Assembly (NCBI RefSeq): GCF_027922425.1
Contig: NZ_BSFQ01000016.1
Span: 87,523 to 151,522, forward strand
Source: Pseudonocardia halophobica
GTDB taxonomy: Bacteria; Actinomycetota; Actinomycetes; Mycobacteriales; Pseudonocardiaceae
Direction: 5' to 3'
Length of the DNA stretch: 64,000 bases
Position 1 is the stretch's first letter. Each line of letters begins with the position of its first letter. A program made the translations under genes and the position numbers. Below are positions 52,618 through 60,714 of this stretch, in pieces. Under the pieces are notes generated by a model. That model made no database searches. It saw only the letters and a program-made list of their open reading frames with translations, and was not told the origin of the DNA.

Positions 52618-53085
52618 TCAGTCGGATCCTCCGGGGAGGTCCTCCTCGTCGCCCCGCCACGTCCAGCGGGGCACCTCGCGGAGCGGGTGCAGCTCGTCGT
52701 CCGTGGTGGCGTGGGAGTTCTGCTGGGCCACCCGGGTGCCGAACTCGAGGTGCTCCCGCACGGCCCGGCGGAAGTCGGGATCGGTCGGCATGTCCGCCGC
52801 GTCGAGCGCTGCGAGGTACAGCTCGACGAAGCGTTCGCGCTGCCGGTCGGTGATCCGCAGGCCGCGGTGGACGTCGATCAGGTGCGCGAAGCCGAGCTCC
52901 CGGGAGAAGCGGTCCGGACCGCCGAAGGACTCGGCGGTGAACGCGGTCAGGTGGTCGACGTGCGACGCCCGGCCGGCTCCGAAGAGCGGCTGGAGCACCG
53001 GGTCGGCGAGCACGCTGTCGTAGAAGATCTGCTCGAGCCGGTGCAGGGCGGCTTCACCGCCGGCGAACTCGTAGAGCGAGGGCAT
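52618..53085 (-). CDS. Truncated hemoglobin, group II-like
   Basis: A 155-residue 2-on-2 globin. SLYEFAGGEAALHRLEQIFY opens helix A/B, LQPLFGAGRASHVDHLTAFT follows, and the proximal His is probably in LGFAHLIDVHRGLRIT. The C-terminal 25 residues are an extra charged tail. Such globins handle O2, NO or electron transfer in actinomycetes. GGGAGG lies ahead of ATG 53085. A perfect inverted repeat is just upstream, suggesting regulated expression. Confidence 0.85.
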   Translation of the reverse strand: MPSLYEFAGGEAALHRLEQIFYDSVLADPVLQPLFGAGRASHVDHLTAFTAESFGGPDRFSRELGFAHLIDVHRGLRITDRQRERFVELYLAALDAADMPTDPDFRRAVREHLEFGTRVAQQNSHATTDDELHPLREVPRWTWRGDEEDLPGGSD

Positions 53086-53118
53086 GACACCTCCCGAAGG
53101 ACGCGCAGGTGTGAGTGT

Positions 53119-53141
53119 TGCAGTGTAATCACGACACTGCA
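53119..53141. promoter_or_regulatory. Inverted repeat in the globin promoter
   Basis: TGCAGTGT (53119-53126) and ACACTGCA (53134-53141) form a perfect 8-bp dyad with a 7-bp spacer. It lies 34 bp ahead of the globin ATG and 9 bp past the stop of the SnoaL-like gene. A redox or NO-sensing repressor would be a sensible binder, but this is only inference. Confidence 0.5.
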
Positions 53142-53149
53142 GCGACGCC

Positions 53150-53641
53150 TCACGCCCGGTCGAGTGCCGCCTCCGCGGGCGGGAAGCCGACCTTCCCCTT
53201 GTCCCAGCCCCCGGCGAGCGGGGTCCAGTAGAAGAACGTGACCACCCGCTCCGCGAACCGCCAGGACCCGTCGGCGCCGCGGGTGATCCGGTCCCGGTAG
53301 CGGCCGGCGGCGATCTGCGCCTCGCCGTCGACCACGCACGGCTGCCAGAGCCAGGTCTCGCCGGTGGCCGTGTCGCCGTCGATCTCCACGGTCTCGTTGG
53401 CGCTGTAGTGCCACCACGCCGTCAGCGGGCCCTCCTGCAGCGCGCCGAAGAAGGACTCGAGCTCGGCGGTGCCGCGCGCGGTGGCGAGGCCGGTGAACAC
53501 GCCGTCGGGGGTGAAGAGGGCGGCCAGCTCGGGCCAGCGGCCGTCGTCGAGGTACTGGCAGTAGCGGGCGCGCAGCTGGGCGATCTCGTGCGCGTCCTCC
53601 AGGCGGCGCAGGCGGGCTTCGAGGGCGTCGGGGACCGGCAC
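53150..53641 (-). CDS. SnoaL/NTF2-like protein
   Basis: A 163-residue cone-shaped NTF2-fold protein. It starts VPVPDALEARLRRLEDAHEI, with LRARYCQYLDDGRWPELAAL and FTPDGVFTGLA (the family's W-x-E-L-x2-L-F-x-x-D pattern), then AGRYRDRITRGADGSWRFAE in the last strand. Members are polyketide cyclases, dehydratases or ring-hydroxylating subunits. GGAGGT five bases before GTG 53641 fixes the start. It is divergent from a CoA-transferase with a perfect palindrome between them. Confidence 0.82.
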   Translation of the reverse strand: MPVPDALEARLRRLEDAHEIAQLRARYCQYLDDGRWPELAALFTPDGVFTGLATARGTAELESFFGALQEGPLTAWWHYSANETVEIDGDTATGETWLWQPCVVDGEAQIAAGRYRDRITRGADGSWRFAERVVTFFYWTPLAGGWDKGKVGFPPAEAALDRA

Positions 53642-53661
53642 GGCTGACCTCCACGATGAGG

Positions 53662-53681
53662 GTACGAACGATCGTTCGTAC
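53662..53681. promoter_or_regulatory. Perfect 20-bp palindrome between SnoaL-like and CoA-transferase genes
   Basis: GTACGAACGATCGTTCGTAC is completely self-complementary and sits 20 bp before the SnoaL-like start and 72 bp before the CoA-transferase start. Form and position are those of a TetR-family operator. The regulator is not in the immediate neighbourhood. Confidence 0.65.
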
Positions 53682-53753
53682 GATAGGCGGGTCCTGCGCC
53701 CGGAGTCCACGGGAGGCAGGATCTCGAGCGAGCGCGAGTCGGGGAGGAACGAG

Positions 53754-54971
53754 ATGAACCGTCCGCTGGAGGGCCTGCAGGTCGTGGAGTGCGCGAGCTT
53801 CGTGGCCGGCCCGACGGGTGGCATGACGCTGGCGCAGCTGGGCGCGAGCGTGATCCGGATCGACCCGATCGGCGGCAACACCGACCACCGGCGCTGGCCG
53901 GTCGTGGGCAACGGGACCGGCCCGGCCGACGCGGAGTCGTACTACTGGGCCTCGCTGAACAAGGGCAAGCGCTCGGTCACCGTGGACATGCGCTCCGACG
54001 AGGGCCGCGAGCTGGTGACCGCGCTGATCACCGCGCCGGGCACGGACCGCGGGGTGCTGGTGGACAACGTCGTCGGGCGCCGCTGGATGGCCAACGACGT
54101 GCTGGTCGCGCGCCGTCCAGACCTGATCCACCTGCGTGTGCAGGGCTACCCGGACGGCCGCCCGGCGGTGGACTACACGGTCAACGCCGAGGTCGGGATC
54201 CCGCAGATCACCGGCTCGGAGGAGGGCGGCGCGCCGGTCAACCACGTGCTCCCGGCGTGGGACCTCGTGACCGGGCTGAGCGTCTCGACGGGCGTGCTCG
54301 CGGCGCTGTACGACCGCTCGCGCACCGGCCGCGGCACGTACGTGGAGCTGGCGCTGGCGGACGTCGCACTGGCCGGCGTGGCGAACCTCGGCTGGCTGTC
54401 GGAGGCCGCGGAACGGGGCCGGGAGCGGCCGCGGCACGGCAACCACGTCTACGGCTCCTTCGGCGTCGACTTCGCCTGCTCGGACGGGGCGCGGGTGATG
54501 GTGGTGGCGCTGACCGAGGGGCAGTGGGCGGCGCTGCGGAAGGTGACCGGCACCGGGGAGGTGTTCGCGGCGCTGGAGCAGGCCCTCGACGCCGACCTGA
54601 CCAAGGAGTCGGAGCGCTACCGGCTGCGCGAGACCATCGCCGCGGTGCTGCGGCCCTGGTTCGCCGCGCGCGACCTCAAGACCGTGTCCGACGAGCTCGA
54701 CGCTGCCCGCGTGTTGTGGGGCCGCTACCGCGGGATGACCGAGGTGGTGGGCGCGCACCGGCAGGGGCGGCACCCGGTGCTGGCCGACCTGACCCTGCCG
54801 GACGGCACGGCGTCGATCACGGCGCGCTCGCCGCTGCGGTGGGGCGGGGAGCACGGCCCGGCGGGGGAGGCCCCGGAGCTGGGCCGCGACACCGACGAGG
54901 TGCTGGCCGAGGTCCTGGGCCTGGGCGCGGCGGAGATCGGCGGCCTGCACGACCGGGGCGTGGTCGGCTGA
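53754..54971 (+). CDS. CaiB/BaiF family CoA-transferase, 2-methylfumaryl-CoA isomerase-like
   Basis: Class III CoA-transferase of 405 residues. It opens PLEGLQVVECASFVAGPTGG, MTLAQLGASVIRIDPIGG and WASLNKGKRSVTVDMRSDEG, the standard first 80 residues. AVDYTVNAEVGIPQITGSEE (about 140) contains the region of the catalytic Asp, and WDLVTGLSVSTGVLAALYDR follows. The wording of the N-terminus and 'VNAEVGIPxxTG' recall 2-methylfumaryl-CoA isomerase (Mct) annotations. True function may be another acyl-CoA transfer. ATG 53754; GGAGG nearby. It shares the upstream palindrome with the divergent SnoaL-like gene. Confidence 0.82.
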   Translation: MNRPLEGLQVVECASFVAGPTGGMTLAQLGASVIRIDPIGGNTDHRRWPVVGNGTGPADAESYYWASLNKGKRSVTVDMRSDEGRELVTALITAPGTDRGVLVDNVVGRRWMANDVLVARRPDLIHLRVQGYPDGRPAVDYTVNAEVGIPQITGSEEGGAPVNHVLPAWDLVTGLSVSTGVLAALYDRSRTGRGTYVELALADVALAGVANLGWLSEAAERGRERPRHGNHVYGSFGVDFACSDGARVMVVALTEGQWAALRKVTGTGEVFAALEQALDADLTKESERYRLRETIAAVLRPWFAARDLKTVSDELDAARVLWGRYRGMTEVVGAHRQGRHPVLADLTLPDGTASITARSPLRWGGEHGPAGEAPELGRDTDEVLAEVLGLGAAEIGGLHDRGVVG

Positions 54972-55072
54972 CGCCGGGCGGCCGAGCCGGGCCGGTCGCA
55001 GACTGAGACACCTGCATGTGACCGGCGCCACTAACGTCCTCCTGCGGCGGTACCGACCGAGGGAGGGCACGG

Positions 55073-56119
55073 ATGAAGGCGCTCGTCTACCACGGACCGG
55101 GGTCCAAGGCGTGGGAGGAGGTCCCCGACGCGGCGGTCCAGGAACCGACGGACGTCGTGGTCAGAGTGGACACCACCACGATCTGCGGAACGGACCTGCA
55201 CATCCTCAAGGGCGACGTCCCGGCGGTGACCGACGGCCGCATCCTCGGCCACGAGGCCGTCGGCACGGTCACCGAGGTGGGCTCGGCCGTGACCGGGTTC
55301 CGGGAGGGCGACCGGGTGCTGGTCCCGGCGATCACCCGTTGCGGCCGGTGCGAGTACTGCCAGCGCGGCATGCCGTCGCACTGCCAGACCGTCGGCGGCA
55401 TCGGGTGGATCTTCGGGCACCTGGTCGACGGCACGCAGGCCGAGTCGGTCCGCGTGCCCTACGCCGACACGTCGATCTACGCCGTGCCGAACGACGTCAC
55501 GGACGAGCAGGCGATCTTCCTCGCCGACTCGCTGCCGACGGGGTACGAGGTCGGCGTGCTGGCCGGTCAGGTCCGGCCCGGGGACACGGTCGCGGTGGTG
55601 GGCGCCGGTGCGGTGGGGCTCGCCGCCATCCTGACCACCGGTCTCTGGGGCGCGTCCCGGGTCATCGCCGTGGACACCAACAAGTTCCGGCTGGGCAAGG
55701 CCGTCGAGTTCGGGGCGACGGACACCGTCGAGGCCGGCCCGGACGTCGTCGACGCGGTCAAGGCGCTGACGGACGGCCTGGGCGTCGACGTCTCGATCGA
55801 GGCGGTCGGCTATCCGGAGACGCTGCGGACCGCGGCCGCGCTGGTGCGCCCCGGCGGTCACATCGCCAACATCGGCGTGCACGGCGTGCCGGTCGAGCTG
55901 CCCCTCGAGCAGCTGTGGATCCACAACGTCACGCTGACCATGGGCCTGGTCGACACCGTCTCCATCCCGACGCTGCTCAAGATGGTCGCGAGCGGCAAGA
56001 TCCCCGCCGAGAAGATGGGCACGCACACCTTCGGCCTCGACGAGATCGACCGCGCCTACGAGGTGTTCGCCGACGCCGCCGCCAACGAGGCGCTCAAGGT
56101 GGTGATCAAGCGGAGCTGA
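55073..56119 (+). CDS. Zinc-dependent alcohol dehydrogenase
   Basis: Zinc MDR of 348 residues. Catalytic zinc residues in TTTICGTDLHILKGDVPAVT (Cys about 38) and ILGHEAVGTV. Structural zinc loop CGRCEYCQRGMPSHC (about 94-108). Rossmann motif VAVVGAGAVGLAAILTTGLW (about 175). It oxidises a short secondary or primary alcohol with NAD(P)+. The N-terminus ALVYHGPGSKAWEEVPD is typical of isopropanol/aldehyde-type dehydrogenases in soil bacteria. It ends just before the 46-bp perfect palindrome. Confidence 0.92.
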   Translation: MKALVYHGPGSKAWEEVPDAAVQEPTDVVVRVDTTTICGTDLHILKGDVPAVTDGRILGHEAVGTVTEVGSAVTGFREGDRVLVPAITRCGRCEYCQRGMPSHCQTVGGIGWIFGHLVDGTQAESVRVPYADTSIYAVPNDVTDEQAIFLADSLPTGYEVGVLAGQVRPGDTVAVVGAGAVGLAAILTTGLWGASRVIAVDTNKFRLGKAVEFGATDTVEAGPDVVDAVKALTDGLGVDVSIEAVGYPETLRTAAALVRPGGHIANIGVHGVPVELPLEQLWIHNVTLTMGLVDTVSIPTLLKMVASGKIPAEKMGTHTFGLDEIDRAYEVFADAAANEALKVVIKRS

Positions 56120-56165
56120 CCTGTGAGTGGCGATAGTCGCCATGGCGACTATCGCCACTCACAGG
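56120..56165. repeat. Palindromic element, copy 2 (46-bp perfect palindrome)
   Basis: Every base from 56120 to 56165 pairs with its mirror position. The left half starts CCTGTGAGTGGCGATAGTCG and the centre is CCATGG. It fills the gap between the convergent alcohol dehydrogenase (stop 56117-56119) and amidase genes. The amidase stop codon (minus strand TGA, 56159-56161) lies inside it. It could fold as a cruciform or as a bidirectional terminator hairpin. Other copies: 26809, 59285, 63083. Confidence 0.85.
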
Positions 56166-57553
56166 GTGGGCCAGGGGCGCTGGGGCGGGCGGAGCTCCTC
56201 GTACGCCATCGCGAGGGCGAGGACGCCCGCGTCGTCGAACCGCCGGCCCACGATCTGCAACCCGATCGGCAGCCCGCCCGCGGTGTAGCCGCAGTTCACC
56301 GAGAGCGCGGGCTGGCCGGACATGTTGAACGGCAGGCTCGTCGCGATGTGCTCGAAGGGCCGGGCCGGGTCGTCGAAGGCCGAGGCGTACTCGACCGGGA
56401 AGGGTGGGATCGGCGCGGTCGGGAGCAGCAGGAAGTCCAGGTCGGCAAGGGCGCGGTGGGCGGCGACGGCCATCGCGTCCATCTGGCTGTAGCCGTGGAA
56501 GACCTCGGCGCCGGTCAGGTCCGCCCCGGGAGCCGCCCACTCGAGGATCGCCGGCAGGACCTTCGCGCGGCGCTCCTCGGGCAGGGCGCCGAGGTCCGAC
56601 CAGGCGCGGGCCCGCCAGAAGCGGTCCATGCCGTCGAGCATGTCGCGGGTCAGGAAGGGCGCCACCGGTTCGACGACCGCGCCGGCGGCCTCGAGCGTGC
56701 GCGCCGCCTCCTCGACGGCGTCGCGCACCGCGTGCTCGGTGGCCAGCCCGACGCCGACGTCGGGGAGCAGGCCGATCCGCAGCCCCCGCACCGCGCCCGG
56801 CGCCGCCGGCCAGGCGATGTCGGCGGCGGGCAGGGCGGTGTGGTCCTGCGCGTCCGGCGCGGCGACGACCGACATGAGCAGGGCGACGTCGCCGACCGTC
56901 CGGCACATCGGTCCGACCACCCGGCCCGCGTACGGCGGCACCACCGGCACCCGCCCGAACGTCGGCTTGAGCCCCGCGATCCCGTTCCAGCCCGCGGGCT
57001 GGCGCACCGAGCCGCCGATGTCCGTGCCCAGGTGGAGCGGTCCGTAGCCGGCCGCGGCGGCCGCGGCGGCACCGGAGCTCGACCCGCCGGGCGTCCGGGT
57101 CAGGTCCCACGGGTTGCGGGTCACCGGGTGGAAGCTCGACTGCGACGACCCGAGCATCCCCAGGTCCGGCATGGTCGTCTTACCGAGGATCACCGCCCCG
57201 GCTTCGCGGACCCGGGCCGCCGCCGGGGCGTCCCGCTCGGCCGGCACCAGCTCGGTCGCGGCCGTGCCGACCGGGGTGGGCACCCCGCGCGTCGCGATGT
57301 TGTCCTTCACCGTGATCGGCACGCCGTCGAGCGGGCGCGGCTCACCGGCCCGCCAACGCCCGACCGACTCCGCGGCGGCGGCCCGCGCCCCGTCTGGATC
57401 AAGGGCGTAGGTGGCGTGCAGCCGGGGTTCGTCGGCCTCGATCCGGGCCAGGACGTCGTCGACGACGTCGGCGGGGGAGAAGGTGCCGGCGCGGTAGCCC
57501 GCGAGCAGCTCGCGGGCGGTCAGGTCGGCGAGCCGGGTGGTGCTGCGGGTCAA
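56159..57553 (-). CDS. Amidase signature family protein
   Basis: Amidase of 464 residues with the Ser-cis-Ser-Lys triad: Lys in LDGVPITVKDNIATRG (about 81), and the signature NPWDLTRTPGGSSSGAAAAA (cis-Ser and nucleophile Ser about 152-178). DIGGSVRQPAGWNGIAGLKP contains the second signature. The start is TTG 57553, chosen because GAGGAGG lies just before it and because TTGA overlaps the symporter stop by 4 bp. Co-transcription with a sodium:solute symporter suggests that it hydrolyses an imported amide. GatA is a less likely identity because gatB/C are absent. Its stop codon is inside palindrome copy 2. Confidence 0.9.
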   Translation of the reverse strand: MTRSTTRLADLTARELLAGYRAGTFSPADVVDDVLARIEADEPRLHATYALDPDGARAAAAESVGRWRAGEPRPLDGVPITVKDNIATRGVPTPVGTAATELVPAERDAPAAARVREAGAVILGKTTMPDLGMLGSSQSSFHPVTRNPWDLTRTPGGSSSGAAAAAAAGYGPLHLGTDIGGSVRQPAGWNGIAGLKPTFGRVPVVPPYAGRVVGPMCRTVGDVALLMSVVAAPDAQDHTALPAADIAWPAAPGAVRGLRIGLLPDVGVGLATEHAVRDAVEEAARTLEAAGAVVEPVAPFLTRDMLDGMDRFWRARAWSDLGALPEERRAKVLPAILEWAAPGADLTGAEVFHGYSQMDAMAVAAHRALADLDFLLLPTAPIPPFPVEYASAFDDPARPFEHIATSLPFNMSGQPALSVNCGYTAGGLPIGLQIVGRRFDDAGVLALAMAYEELRPPQRPWPTL

Positions 57554-59022
57554 CGGTGGTCCTCCTCGGTGCCGGAGCGGGCGGGGACGGGCTCGGGTGC
57601 GGCCAGCCGGCCGTCGGGCGCCGAGCCGGGGCGGGCGAGCGACACCGCCGCCGCGACCAGGAGGTTGAGCACCAGCCCGATCGCGCCCGCGTTGACCCCG
57701 CCCCAGGGGTCGTTGCCCGTCGCCATCAACACCACCACGACGAGCAGCCCGGCCACCAGCCCCGCGACGCCCCCGGAAAGGGACATCCGGCGCCAGACGA
57801 GCGCGATCACCACGAGCGGCAGGAGCTGCGCGAGCCCCTCGTAGGAGATCACGGAGAGCCGGACCAGGGCGTTGGGGAACACGTAGGTCATCCCGAGCGC
57901 GAGCCCGCCGGCCACGAGCGTGACGACCTGGGCCAGCTGCCGCTGCCGGCCGCGGGTGCGCTCGTGCAGGCCCAGCACGGAGCGGCTCCACATCGTGCCG
58001 ATGGCCAGCATGAACACCGCCATCGGCACGATCGCCGACAGCGCGCCCGCCGCGCCCACGAGCCCGAACAGCCACTCCGGCAGGGCGGTGCCGAGCATCT
58101 CGAACAGCGCGAGGTTCGAGTCCTTCAGCCCCGGCACCACGAGCGTCGCGGCCAGCCCGAGGATCACCGGCACGAACAGCAGCACCTGGTAGAGCGGCAG
58201 GAGCAGCGCGTTGCGGCGCAGGGTCTGCGGGCTCGCGGCGCCGAGGAAGCCCGCGACGGTCGTGGGTATGACGCTGTAGACCGCGCCGTTGAGCAGCGCG
58301 GTGGAGAGGAACCAGGCGAGCCCGTAGGTCGACGAGCCCGGGCCGGGCATGGTCAGCCACGCGGCCCGCTCGGCGCCGATCTGCGCGAACATCGCGCCGT
58401 AGCCGCCGAAGAAGTGCAGCGGCACGAACACGAAGACCACCGCGAGCGTCACGACGACCGTGACGTCCTTCAGCACCGACACCCAGGCGCTCCCGCGCAG
58501 GCCGCTGGCCAGCACGAACACCTCGGACACCGCGAACGCCACGAGGTAGGACAGGCCCAGCCCGACCGCCCCGTAGCTCACGCTCGCCACCACCGTGCCC
58601 ATGCCGGTGATCTGCAGCTGCACGTACGGGAGCAGGAACACGGTCGCGGCGACGGTGAGCACCACACCGAGCCACGGCGCGCCGAAGCGGTGCGCCGCGA
58701 TGTCGGTGATGTTGTGCAGCCCGTGCCGGTGCGCATAGCTCCACAGCAGCGGGCCGACGACGTAGCTCGCCGCCATCCCGATGCTCAGGTAGGCCACGAC
58801 GTAGAGCGCGGAGACGCCGTGGGTGTACGACCAGCCGGCGGCGCCGAGGTAGCTGAAGGTCGTGTAGGTCTCGCCGGCCATCAGCACGAGCGTCATCAGC
58901 AGCCCGAGGCTGCGCCCGCCCACCGACCACGCGGCCAGGTCGACCTTGTCCTGTCCCCGGGCGGCCCGGATCCCGAGTACGCACGCCGCGACCAGGAAGA
59001 GGGCGACGATCGCGATGCTCAC
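57550..59022 (-). CDS. Sodium:solute symporter (SSS/SLC5 family)
   Basis: A 490-residue inner-membrane transporter with about 13 hydrophobic helices. Family features are AWSVGGRSLGLLMTLVLMAG followed by ETYTTFSYLGAAGWSYTHGV (the G-E-x-x-T/F-S block), ITDIAAHRFGAPWLGVVLTV and a central LKDVTVVVTLAVVFVFVP. The small upstream gene is DUF3311, the usual partner. GTG 59022 overlaps its stop (GTGA). Downstream overlap with the amidase is TTGA. The substrate may be an amide, ureide or carboxylate. Confidence 0.9.
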   Translation of the reverse strand: MSIAIVALFLVAACVLGIRAARGQDKVDLAAWSVGGRSLGLLMTLVLMAGETYTTFSYLGAAGWSYTHGVSALYVVAYLSIGMAASYVVGPLLWSYAHRHGLHNITDIAAHRFGAPWLGVVLTVAATVFLLPYVQLQITGMGTVVASVSYGAVGLGLSYLVAFAVSEVFVLASGLRGSAWVSVLKDVTVVVTLAVVFVFVPLHFFGGYGAMFAQIGAERAAWLTMPGPGSSTYGLAWFLSTALLNGAVYSVIPTTVAGFLGAASPQTLRRNALLLPLYQVLLFVPVILGLAATLVVPGLKDSNLALFEMLGTALPEWLFGLVGAAGALSAIVPMAVFMLAIGTMWSRSVLGLHERTRGRQRQLAQVVTLVAGGLALGMTYVFPNALVRLSVISYEGLAQLLPLVVIALVWRRMSLSGGVAGLVAGLLVVVVLMATGNDPWGGVNAGAIGLVLNLLVAAAVSLARPGSAPDGRLAAPEPVPARSGTEEDHR

Positions 59023-59240
59023 CGGCGGTGCGCCTTCCACACGGGGTCGCCGCGGGCCGCGAGCCACACGCAGACCGGCGAGAGCAGCGTGGCGAGCAGC
59101 AGCCAGAAGACCAGGAACGGCATCCCGAGCACCCACGGCTCGACCCGGTTCGCGGGCACGACCGCCACGCAGAACAGGACCGGCGGTCCGAGGAGCCACC
59201 ACAGCGAGCGGCGCGACGGGCGCGGCTCCGGATCACGCAT
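59019..59240 (-). CDS. DUF3311 small membrane protein (symporter partner)
   Basis: A 73-residue protein with two hydrophobic helices (LWWLLGPPVLFCVAVVPANR and VLGMPFLVFWLLLATLLSPV) and the E-P-W-x-L-G-x-P-F-L pattern typical of DUF3311 (YhjC-like). It is regularly encoded before SSS symporters and probably is their accessory subunit. ATG 59240 lacks a strong ribosome site. First gene of the DUF3311-SSS-amidase operon, starting 45 bp after palindrome copy 3. Confidence 0.88.
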   Translation of the reverse strand: MRDPEPRPSRRSLWWLLGPPVLFCVAVVPANRVEPWVLGMPFLVFWLLLATLLSPVCVWLAARGDPVWKAHRR

Positions 59241-59284
59241 GGCAGCACGGTCCGTCGTGGACCGGCGCACCGCAACCGCTGGCC

Positions 59285-59324
59285 GTGAGTGCCGATGGTC
59301 GCGATGGCGACCATCGCCACTCCC
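59285..59324. repeat. Palindromic element, copy 3
   Basis: A 40-bp imperfect palindrome: GTGAGTGCCGATGGTCGC to GCGACCATCGCCACTCCC around a central ATGG. Against copy 2, the inner stem changes A to G on the left and T to C on the right, which keeps pairing. Two or three mismatches exist. It lies 3 bp after the stop of the serine dehydratase gene and upstream of the DUF3311 operon. Confidence 0.8.
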
Positions 59325-59327
59325 GGC

Positions 59328-60707
59328 TCAGCACTCGACGACGGTGAGGGCCAGCCCGCCCCGGCTCGTCTCCTTGTACTTGGTCTTCATGTCCGCACCG
59401 GTGATCCGCATCGTCCGGATCGCCTTGTCCAGGCTGACGTGGTGCTGCCCGTCGCCGCGCACGGCCATCCGGGCCGCGGTGATCGCCTTCATCGACGCCA
59501 CGGCGTTGCGCTCGATGCACGGGATCTGCACGAGCCCGCCGATCGGGTCGCAGGTCAGGCCGAGGTTGTGCTCGATGCCGATCTCCGCGGCGTTCTCCAC
59601 CTGCTCCGGGGTGCCGCCCATGACCTCGGCCAGGCCCGCGGCGGCCATCGAGCAGGCCGAGCCGACCTCGCCCTGGCAGCCGACCTCGGCACCGGAGAGG
59701 GAGGCGTTCTCCTTGAACAGCGAGCCCACGGCGGCGGCCGTGAGCAGGAACCGGACCACGCCGTCGTCGGAGGAGGCCTTGCAGAACCGGCGGTAGTAGT
59801 GCAGGACGGCGGGCACGATCCCGGCCGCGCCGTTGGTCGGGGCGGTGACGATCCGCCCGCCGGCCGCGTTCTCCTCGTTCACCGCGAGGGCGAAGAGGGT
59901 GACCCACTCGCCGGACTCCACGGTGGGCTCGGCCTCCAGCGCCTCCCGCAGGGCGGCCGCGCGGCGCCGGACCTTCAGCCCGCCCGGGAGCACGCCGCCC
60001 GTCGTCGAGCCCCGCTCCACGCACTCCTGCATGACCGCCCAGAGCGCGAGCAGCCCGCGCCGGACCTCGGCCTCGGGGTCGACGTCGGGGCGCAGGCGCC
60101 GCATCCGCGCGCACTCGTTGGCCAGCACGATCCCGCTGACCGGCAGCCCCGTCTCGCGGCAGCGGGCGAGCAGCTCGGCGCCGGCCGCGAAGGGGTACGG
60201 AACCTCGGGCTCGGGCGGCAGGAGCGCCTGCTGCGCCTCGTCGAGCACGAAGCCCCCGCCGACGGAGAAGTACTCCGCGGTGAGCAGCGCCGTGCCGGTC
60301 CCGCCGTGCGCGGTGAACCGCATACCGTTGGGGTGGAAGGGCAACGTCCGCCGCCGGTGCAGCACCACGTCCTCGACCCGGAAGCCGATCTCGTGCCGGC
60401 CGAGCAGCCGTAGCCGTCCGGTCCCCCAGACGTCGTCGACGGTGGGGCTGCCCGGGTCGACGGTCTCGGGCGCCTCCCCGGCCAGCCCGCGCACCACCGC
60501 CCCGACGCTGCCGTGGCCCTTCCCGGTGGCGCCGAGCGAGCCGAACAGCTCCGCCTTCACGTGCGCGACGCGGGGGAGCAGGCCCTCGCGGTCGAGCCGC
60601 CCGGCGAACCGCAGCGCCGCCCGCATCGGGCCGACGGTGTGCGAGCTCGAGGGGCCGATGCCGACGCTGAACAGGTCGAACGCGGAGACCGTCACGGTTC
60701 TCGTCAC
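59328..60707 (-). CDS. sdaA: L-serine ammonia-lyase (iron-sulfur type, fused alpha/beta)
   Basis: Deaminates L-serine to pyruvate using a [4Fe-4S] cluster; 459 residues, the fused SdaA form. SAFDLFSVGIGPSSSHTVGP begins the beta part (about 8). The alpha part has NGAAGIVPAVLHYYRRFCKA, GCQGEVGSACSMAAAGLAEV (Cys about 343 and 349) and LGLTCDPIGGLVQIPCIERN (Cys about 387 and 398). GTG 60707 lies 7 bp after the sarcosine oxidase gamma stop, so it is in that operon. The set fits catabolism of sarcosine to glycine, serine and pyruvate. Confidence 0.95.
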   Translation of the reverse strand: MTRTVTVSAFDLFSVGIGPSSSHTVGPMRAALRFAGRLDREGLLPRVAHVKAELFGSLGATGKGHGSVGAVVRGLAGEAPETVDPGSPTVDDVWGTGRLRLLGRHEIGFRVEDVVLHRRRTLPFHPNGMRFTAHGGTGTALLTAEYFSVGGGFVLDEAQQALLPPEPEVPYPFAAGAELLARCRETGLPVSGIVLANECARMRRLRPDVDPEAEVRRGLLALWAVMQECVERGSTTGGVLPGGLKVRRRAAALREALEAEPTVESGEWVTLFALAVNEENAAGGRIVTAPTNGAAGIVPAVLHYYRRFCKASSDDGVVRFLLTAAAVGSLFKENASLSGAEVGCQGEVGSACSMAAAGLAEVMGGTPEQVENAAEIGIEHNLGLTCDPIGGLVQIPCIERNAVASMKAITAARMAVRGDGQHHVSLDKAIRTMRITGADMKTKYKETSRGGLALTVVEC

Positions 60708-60714
60708 CGCCCCC

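Noticed and set aside
55018..56136. 372-codon plus-strand frame over the alcohol dehydrogenase
   Set aside because: No domain match and Arg/Gly composition. The overlapping 55073 frame has all zinc-binding motifs.
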